Shown here piece by piece: positions 58,382 through 64,000 of a stretch of 64,000 bases of DNA. A model generated the notes under the pieces. That model did not search any database. It was not told the origin of the DNA and was given only the letters and a program-made list of their open reading frames with translations. This DNA comes from Prostheceraeus crozeri (Eukaryota > Platyhelminthes > Polycladida > Euryleptidae): positions 607,550 to 671,549 of the forward strand of contig CAJQUW010012704.1 of NCBI GenBank assembly GCA_907163375.1, read 5' to 3'. A program made the position numbers and the translations under genes. Each line of letters begins with the position of its first letter. Position 1 is the first letter of the stretch.

Positions 58382-59440
58382 TATAGTCAGAAGCCTTGTA
58401 TAGCCAACGTCTAGACTAAGATCGAGTGACATTGAAAGAAAATATCCGCATTTTTCATCGACCGCTTTGTTGAAAATAAAGATGAAAAGAAAAAAAATTA
58501 AATGCATGAACCATAATTTTCGGCATTAACTGAAGCCGAAAATTTGGGTTCGTGTATTTATTATATCCTGTTATATTTATTTTCAACAAAAGCAGTCGAG
58601 GAAAATACAGATATTTTCTTTCATATGTAACTCAATCAATTGATTCAAAGGAGATTATTTAGAGTGACATTGATCTTATATATTTGTGCTGTGATTGAGT
58701 TTTGCTCACGGTCATCAAGTCCTCAGAGAAGCTTAGATAGACTTAATTGCATTTAGCGCAAGGCAGGTCGTCCGATAGATCTATGATGCTTGTCTCACTT
58801 CAAATTTGGCATCACTCCGTAGAGCAGTCTCCTGTCTTTCCTTTTTCTATCGCTATTATCACAGGCCTTCTTCTAATGAACTTTCTTCTCCTACTCCATG
58901 ACTTCGCTCTTTTACCTGAGGGATAATAGGAGGTGACTAGACTACGCAAATCCATACCAGTCGCTGTCGGACTGAGCAGTTTAGAAGATCCTTTTTCATA
59001 GAACAGTAAGGTTGCAGAATATACATGTACTTCCTTTGGAGGTGCTTCCAACGTCTGTCAATGTTGAAGCGTTCAAGAGGTCCGTCAACAAGCTTCCACC
59101 ATGGTCCATGGATTGGAGAGTTGATAATTTGAGATTTTTTCTTATGTATTTCTATCTATGTTATTGATATTATTTGCTATGTTTTCATGGTTTTCAGCAT
59201 TATCGTCTTTTTCATTATTTCTATTCTACTCTACCCCACTATGCAGTTATTACTTATTATACATTTTTCATTCCCACATCTGTCCATTCACTTTTCTGTC
59301 ACTTTATTTTCGTTTAGGATTAAATAATAAAATGCGTCCTCTGAACTTTATTACTGAAACATGGCTTGGTCACTGAGTTACAGGTAATTGTTGTTGTCAT
59401 TTAAGGATGGGGAGAGGGAAACTTTATTTCCGAATAAGAA
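58382..59440 (+). other. Intron 3 sequence with a LINE endonuclease scrap
   Basis: Mostly AT-rich. At 59310-59375 the + strand reads LNNKMRPLNFITETWLGH, like the opening of a LINE AP endonuclease (NNK...FITETWLG), too short for a family call. Confidence 0.4.
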
Positions 59441-59441
59441 A

Positions 59442-59643
59442 GGTGTCCGTGGCACAGTGGTTGCGTACTTGGACTAGCGATCTCATGGTCCAGAGGTCGA
59501 ACCCGGAAAGTGTCATTGGAAGTTGGCAGGAAGGGCATCCGGACTACAAAGTACCACAACGCTCCAAACAAAGTCTGACTTAAGTCATCACCGTCCAAGA
59601 CCCCAGTAGGGGTAAAAAGTGACGTAAAATCCGTAAAAAAAAG
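59442..59643 (+). mobile_element. tRNA-derived SINE
   Basis: The head has an A box (TGGCACAGTGG, near 59450) and a B box (GGTCGAACCC, 59495-59504) spaced as in a tRNA gene, but the arms do not fold into a working tRNA. A ~110-bp unrelated body follows (aggaagggcatccgg...), ending in an A-rich tail near 59643. RNA polymerase III transcription from the A/B boxes is the known mode for such elements. Confidence 0.8.
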
Positions 59644-59989
59644 ATGTTCGTGATTACAACATCCATCACATCAGAGTTGTATAAGTTGCTGCCAATAACA
59701 AGAGTTTCAAAAGCAACCGGTTCTGCATTCCTCTTATTCAAGCAAATTGGGTGGAAGAAGGCAATCCCTGTCCACTTGTAAATTGTCTTTGACTGTTTAT
59801 AAAACAGTAAATATTATTATTTGAAACTCTATTTTTACGTTAAAGTTGCAATGTAAATGGTGCTGTGGTTCGTGTTAGTATGCTAGTACAATTCATTGTT
59901 ACAGTCCCCAAATGCATTAAATACTTTCATTTTGTCTCTGTCAGTGATGATGAGATCTACTGAAGTGAAAGCTTGTCAGAAAGGCTTTT

Positions 59990-60795
59990 TAAGGAGTCAA
60001 TTTGAGGCTTTGATTCGAAGTGGACGGGCAGTTGCGATTGTGTCATAACAATTAAAAATTCCCAGAAAGTACTGTCTGCTTTTGACTGCGACGAGTCTGC
60101 CATCGGCCTGGTGGGAGGCATTCAGCCGACCGGGGCTGACATCTCGGAGGTCAAATCGCTGTATCACCAGTGTGGTCAATAGTGATTCCTCTACCTCCTA
60201 ATCTGAGCTTTCAGGAGATTCAAATCGTTCAGGACAACTGTTTGGAGACGAATTGAGAAATTCCGGATCGATTTATTACATCGAAGATTCAGGACTGGTG
60301 TAGGAAATCGCTTATTTGGGGAACCATATTTGGAGTAATTGATGCACTTCACTGTACGTGAAAAGGGAAAAACATAAACTCGGAACGCTACTTGCGAGTG
60401 CTCGAAGAACTTGTTTATCCTTCAGCATTCAGTTTCGCTGATCAATCGTCTAATTGGATTCTTATGGATGACTGCTCCATGCCTTCGTGCCAAGGCGACT
60501 CAACTCAACTGTGCAAAAGACAGGCAGGAATGCGAACACTGGACTAGCCGACAAGGTCTTCGAACTTAAATCCGATCGAGCACGTCTGGTCTTAAAGCGA
60601 AGAGTTCTTTGACACATTTATCCTGGCGCGACGATTTGAATTGATTGAAATCTTTGACGAGACAGGAATCGAACCAAACTCATCAACAGGTGATCAGAAA
60701 TTTGGCCTATAGTGCTTCAAAGCGCATCCGGAAAGGAATTGAAGTTAAGGGAGGCGAATCTGACTACTGGAGAACGCAGCATCAGCTGTTTTAAG
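59990..60795 (+). pseudogene. Tc1-like transposase fossil
   Basis: In the second half the + strand reads NSERYLRVLEELV (near 60390), SNWILMDDCSMPSC (near 60455; the Tc1 consensus is ...MDDNAPPH, holding the second catalytic Asp), then LD-stop-PTRSSNLNPIEHVW at 60539-60592 (consensus DWP..SPDLNPIE..W, with TAG in place of Trp) and a C-terminal KGIEVKGGESDY. The first half (DNA-binding region) is only faintly visible. Stops and frame changes are frequent, and no terminal repeats were found. A plain Tc1/mariner relic in erlin intron 3. Confidence 0.65.
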
Positions 60796-60928
60796 GTGAT
60801 ACAAAAAATGCAAAATACAAAAAGATTTTTTCTGTAATATCCTATAGAAAACAAGTTCTGTCAATTGTAGCTAAGAAAGTTCACTGTTTCTTCATAATGT
60901 TGTTGTTTTAACAGTAATGGGAAGAAGA

Positions 60929-61525
60929 CCGTTCCAGGACAAGACAAATTCAGAAAAATTGGTATCTTTAAAAACGACATAAATTCATGAATTTGAACCC
61001 TTTTTTCAGGTTTTAAAGACATAAATTCATGAATTTAGGCCGTTCCAGGACAAGACAAATTCAGAAAAATTGGTATCTTTAAAAACGACATAAATTCATG
61101 AATTTGAACCCTTTTTTCAGGTTTTAAAGACCTAAATTCATGAATTTAGACCGTTCCAGGACAAGACAAATTCAGAAAAATTGGAATCTTTAAAAACGAC
61201 TAAATTCATGAATTTGAACCCTTTTTTCAGGTTTTTAAGACCTAAATTCATGAATTTAGACCGTTCTAGGACAAGACAAATTCAGAAAAATTGGAATCTT
61301 TAAAAACGACTAAATTCATGAATTTGAACCCTTTTTTTCAGGTTTTTAAGACCTTAATTCATGAAGTTAGTCCATTTAAAAAGTACCATTTTTTTGAAAA
61401 AATCGTTATTTTTAAAAATGACTAAATTCATGAATTTTGGTCATTTTTTCAGGTTATGAAGACCTAAATTCATGAATTAAGGCGTTTTTAAAAATACCGA
61501 ATTTTTCAAATTTTTCAAAATCTCA
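60929..61525. repeat. Tandem ~111-bp repeat carrying the palindrome TAAATTCATGAATTTA
   Basis: Units begin ccgttccaggac at 60929, 61040, 61151 and 61261 (spacing 111, 111, 110) and decay after that. Each unit contains two copies of the palindrome core AAATTCATGAATTT about 40 bp apart, separated by gaacccttttttcagg. GC content drops sharply here compared with the preceding intron. Confidence 0.85.
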
Positions 61526-61560
61526 AATTTGAGAATTACAATTTTACACCCCCTTAAAAT

Positions 61561-61800
61561 CATGACCGGTCCAGGACACCGAAAAAATCAGAAAAGTTAA
61601 GAATCTCAAAATTTGAGAATTACAATTTTCACCCTTAAATCATGACCGTTCCAGGACACTGTAAAATCGGAAAAGTCAAGAATCTCAAATTTGTGATAAT
61701 GACATTTTACACCCCCTTAAAATCATGACCGTTCCAGGACACAACATCAAAAAAATTGGTATTTTTAAAAAAGTCTAAATTCATGAATTTTATCCATTTT
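61561..61800. repeat. Second tandem repeat (~80 bp) sharing the ccaggaca word, with CTCAAATTTGAG
   Basis: Units start catgaccgKtccaggac at 61561, 61641 and 61724 and include the palindrome CTCAAATTTGAG or variants. The shared gaccgttccaggaca word links this array to the preceding one, so both belong to one repeat system lying directly before the gene at 61835. Confidence 0.75.
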
Positions 61801-61834
61801 TCAGGTTTTTAAAATATGAGATAACTAAAATTAT

Positions 61835-63274
61835 GTGACTAAAAATATTTCTTTAAAAATGGAAGAAACCTCAACGGGGACGAAAATGGGAGAAACAAAA
61901 GTGGAAGAAACCTCAAGAATATATCCTTCATTATCATATGAACGTAGTTCTACTTTAATGGACATTGAAAAGATGAACATTGAAAAAATGAATAAAGAAA
62001 AACACAAAGATAGAGTACGTTATATGAAAGGTAAGGAATCTCAATTATTATTAAGATTAGAGCATTATAAAAAATTAAGAAAGAGATGGACTAAAGCTAA
62101 GAATGTAACACAAGGAATTGGCATATTCTTAACAATAAGTTTAGGTGCTTTAACAATTGTTATATCTTCAGGTGATTTAGTAATTCCAGTAGTTGCTACT
62201 GCTTTAACAGGTACGGGTGTTTTTGCAACTTCACTTGTTACAATGTTAGATAAATCTGTAATAACTAAGAAACGAAAATCATTAAAAACTAAGCATTTAC
62301 ATATTAAAGAAGTCTATGACAAATTGCATTACTACTTTCAAAGAGTATGTGATGATAATGTTATTACGTTAGATGAGATTGAAAAATTTGATCAAATAGC
62401 TAATGAAGTAAATCAAATATCATTTCAATTACAGTCAGAAAAAGTTGATGATAAGAATAAACAAGAATGCAAAATTTCTAGTGATGGTAAAATTTCTAAT
62501 GAAGAATATGATAAAGTTCTTTTAGAAGAGCTAAAAACTTTAAGCAAAACTTTATTAAACAAAACTTTTATTAAACAAAACTTAAAACGAAAAGATGTCA
62601 GACAACAAAGCAATAAAAAAAATAATTTGTTCAGTAAAATGTTTTTGTTGTATTCCAATGTTACCACAAAATTCAAATATTATATTTTAAAAATGGATAA
62701 AATTAGAGCTGATAATTTTAAAAGAATAAAACAATTAGAAGAGTTAATAAAACAAAGAAATATTATGAAAGAAAATCATCTTCAACATAGAATGATAAAA
62801 GCTGGTATTCAATCTGATATGTTTGAAAAAATGCAGCAAACCGAGCAAGTAAAAACTGATTTTGAAAAAACTATGAAACCATTTAAAACTCTTGAAAAAG
62901 AACTTGCAAATAATGATAAACAAATTGATATAACAGATCCAGAGCACAAAATTATATTAGATGACTATGGATTACTAGAATCAAACATTAATAAGAAATT
63001 ACCAAAATCTAAGCAATTTGAACATTCTATTTCATTTATAGATGGAAAAACAATACCTAGATTTTATCTCGGACAAAAAGAAATATTTCCACAACCTTTT
63101 CGAGGTTTAATTTTTTCACCAGATAAATCTCCTTTTAGTTTGGACAGAAATTTTGTTGATCTTTTAAGAGGAGCAGATTTAAAAAATTATGCTGTAGGAG
63201 ATCTCATAAAATATAAAGCTATATTAGATAGAGTTGGCACAGCAAAATCTTATTATTCAAATATTATATTTTAA
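61835..63274 (+). CDS. AT-rich two-helix membrane protein joined to a repeated C-terminal module
   Basis: 479 codons, no interruption. Residues ~1-65 are polar and Glu/Lys-rich; ~70-90 are basic (KKLRKRWTKAKN). Two hydrophobic helices follow (GIGIFLTISLGALTIVI, then VIPVVATALTGTGVFATSLV), then a helical stretch with a negatively charged EF-like turn (DDNVITLDEIEKFDQIANEV). This resembles SLATT-like two-helix membrane proteins. From residue ~287 the frame continues into a ~190-residue module (MDKIRADNFKRIKQ...GQKEIFPQPFRGLIF...NYAVGDLIKYKAIL) that also occurs alone downstream. Start chosen at the first ATG; a second ATG lies eight codons in (61859). Function unknown. It could be element cargo or a host-captured gene. 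Confidence 0.6.
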   Translation: MTKNISLKMEETSTGTKMGETKVEETSRIYPSLSYERSSTLMDIEKMNIEKMNKEKHKDRVRYMKGKESQLLLRLEHYKKLRKRWTKAKNVTQGIGIFLTISLGALTIVISSGDLVIPVVATALTGTGVFATSLVTMLDKSVITKKRKSLKTKHLHIKEVYDKLHYYFQRVCDDNVITLDEIEKFDQIANEVNQISFQLQSEKVDDKNKQECKISSDGKISNEEYDKVLLEELKTLSKTLLNKTFIKQNLKRKDVRQQSNKKNNLFSKMFLLYSNVTTKFKYYILKMDKIRADNFKRIKQLEELIKQRNIMKENHLQHRMIKAGIQSDMFEKMQQTEQVKTDFEKTMKPFKTLEKELANNDKQIDITDPEHKIILDDYGLLESNINKKLPKSKQFEHSISFIDGKTIPRFYLGQKEIFPQPFRGLIFSPDKSPFSLDRNFVDLLRGADLKNYAVGDLIKYKAILDRVGTAKSYYSNIIF

Positions 63275-64000
63275 AAATGGATAAAATTAGAGCTGATAAT
63301 TTTAAAAGAATAAAACAATTAGAAGAGTTAATAAAACAAAGAAATATTATGAAAGAAAATCATCTTCAACATAGAATGATAAAAGCTGGTATTCAATCTG
63401 ATATGTTTGAAAAAATGCAGCAAACCGAGCAAGTAAAAACTGATTTTGAAAAAACTATGAAACCATTTAAAACTCTTGAAAAAGAACTTACAAATAATGA
63501 TAAACAAATTGATATAACAGATCCAGAGCACAAAACTATATTAGATGACTATGGATTACTAGAATCAAACATTAATAAGAAATTACCAAAATCTATGCAA
63601 TTTGAACATTCTATTTCATTTATAGATGGAAAAACAATACCTAGATTTTATCTCGGACAAAAAGAAATATTTCCACAACCTTTTCGAGGTTTAATTTTTT
63701 CACCAGATAAATCTCCTTTTAGTTTGGACAGAAATTTTGTTGATCTTTTAAGAGGAGCAGATTTAAAAAATTATGCTGTAGGAGATCTCATAAAATATAA
63801 AGCTATATTAGATAGAGTTGGCACAGCAAAATCTTATTATTCAAATATTATATTTTAAAAATGGATAAAATTAGAGCTGATAATTTTAAAAGAATAAAAC
63901 AATTAGAAGAGTTAATAAAACAAAGAAATATTATGAAAGAAAATCATCTTCAACATAGAATGATAAAAGCTGGTATTCAATCTGATATGTTTGAAAAAAT
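62671..64000 (+). repeat. 584-bp direct tandem repeat, at least 2.2 units
   Basis: The module ATG recurs at 62693, 63277 and 63861, exactly 584 bp apart. The junction shares attcaaatattatattttaa, which occurs just before the module in the first gene and at its end, so the duplication probably arose across this short homology. The third unit runs off the window. Confidence 0.95.
63277..63858 (+). CDS. Stand-alone copy of the repeated C-terminal module
   Basis: 193 codons, starting with ATG two bases after the stop of the preceding gene. Nearly identical to the last ~193 codons of that gene (only a few substitutions). A coiled-coil-like N-terminal half (KQLEELIKQRNIMKENHLQHR) is followed by a folded-looking C-terminal half with IDGKTIPRFYLGQKEIF and DLLRGADLKNYAVGDLIKYK. 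No signal peptide or membrane helix. I do not recognise a named domain. Confidence 0.6.
   Translation: MDKIRADNFKRIKQLEELIKQRNIMKENHLQHRMIKAGIQSDMFEKMQQTEQVKTDFEKTMKPFKTLEKELTNNDKQIDITDPEHKTILDDYGLLESNINKKLPKSMQFEHSISFIDGKTIPRFYLGQKEIFPQPFRGLIFSPDKSPFSLDRNFVDLLRGADLKNYAVGDLIKYKAILDRVGTAKSYYSNIIF

Larger units (their letters stand above)
60929..64000 (+). mobile_element. Probable edge of a Polinton/adintovirus-like element (fossil)
   Basis: AT-rich, intronless block made of a palindrome-bearing repeat array followed by a long gene and tandem gene modules, unlike the rest of the window. The protein layout (a short two-helix membrane protein followed by a helical segment, and a separate module ending in a GL...DL..YK.IL type motif) resembles accessory proteins that I associate with invertebrate Polinton/adintovirus-type elements. 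None of the hallmark genes (PolB, integrase, ATPase, capsid) is in view, so the assignment is tentative. The visible gene looks whole. Confidence 0.4.

Noticed and set aside
59442-59520. A functional tRNA gene
   Set aside because: A and B boxes are present, but the acceptor and other stems do not pair properly, and an unrelated body and A-rich tail follow. It is a SINE head.

Overview
This window is animal nuclear DNA, from an invertebrate I cannot place further. It holds one recognisable host gene, an erlin (SPFH/prohibitin family, ER membrane) on the + strand. Three short phase-consistent exons with proper splice signals are visible (43345-43426, 53882-53985, 56464-56510), and the gene runs on beyond the window. 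The large introns, the retroelement mix (APE-type LINEs, RTE, Penelope-like, Ty3/gypsy) and the DNA transposon types all fit a metazoan. No rRNA, tRNA gene or CRISPR array was seen.

Nearly everything else is mobile DNA, often nested. 1-1018: the 3' end of an old Ty3/gypsy copy with a likely LTR. 2340-6850: a minus-strand LINE split by a 2.6 kb element that is almost entirely one inverted repeat with 1 kb arms and TA flanks (3424-6060). 8380-10890: two minus-strand LINE pieces and a decayed plus-strand gypsy pol fossil. 12862-16640: a minus-strand LINE (ORF1 end, endonuclease, RT, TTA-repeat tail) holding two smaller insertions.

16529-31086 is a clear nested stack. A Penelope-like element (PLE) sits as two head-to-head inverted copies (5' ends meeting near 17675) inside LINE ORF1. 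One PLE arm was later hit by a very young Ty3/gypsy array, LTR-internal-LTR-internal-LTR (18727-30799), with a 4-bp target duplication CGTT. The other PLE arm keeps the matching empty site (16784-16787). The LTRs look identical by eye, and the two internal regions differ in length by 36 bp, one unit of a coding minisatellite.

31087-43344 is mostly featureless, with a decayed hAT-like transposase (39878-41118, minus) and a hAT-like non-autonomous element (41751-43227). Erlin intron 1 carries a 2.2 kb terminal-inverted-repeat element with CCTCAAAT subterminal motifs, a relic end of the foldback family, a frameshifted RTE LINE and a second PLE composite with the same head-to-head design as the first. 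Intron 2 carries a 649-bp hAT-like MITE with a perfect 8-bp target duplication and GGATCCGG subterminal motifs. Intron 3 carries a LINE RT scrap, a pogo-like element, a tRNA-derived SINE and a Tc1-like fossil.

The last 3 kb (60929-64000) changes character. Very AT-rich palindrome-bearing tandem repeats lead into an intronless AT-rich gene coding for a two-helix membrane protein joined to a second module, and that module then repeats in tandem every 584 bp to the window edge. I read it as the edge of a Polinton/adintovirus-like element carrying accessory genes. It is the least explained part of the window.

The strongest candidates for new biology are the two independent PLE composites sharing one inverted head-to-head architecture, and the terminal AT-rich palindrome array with its repeating gene module.
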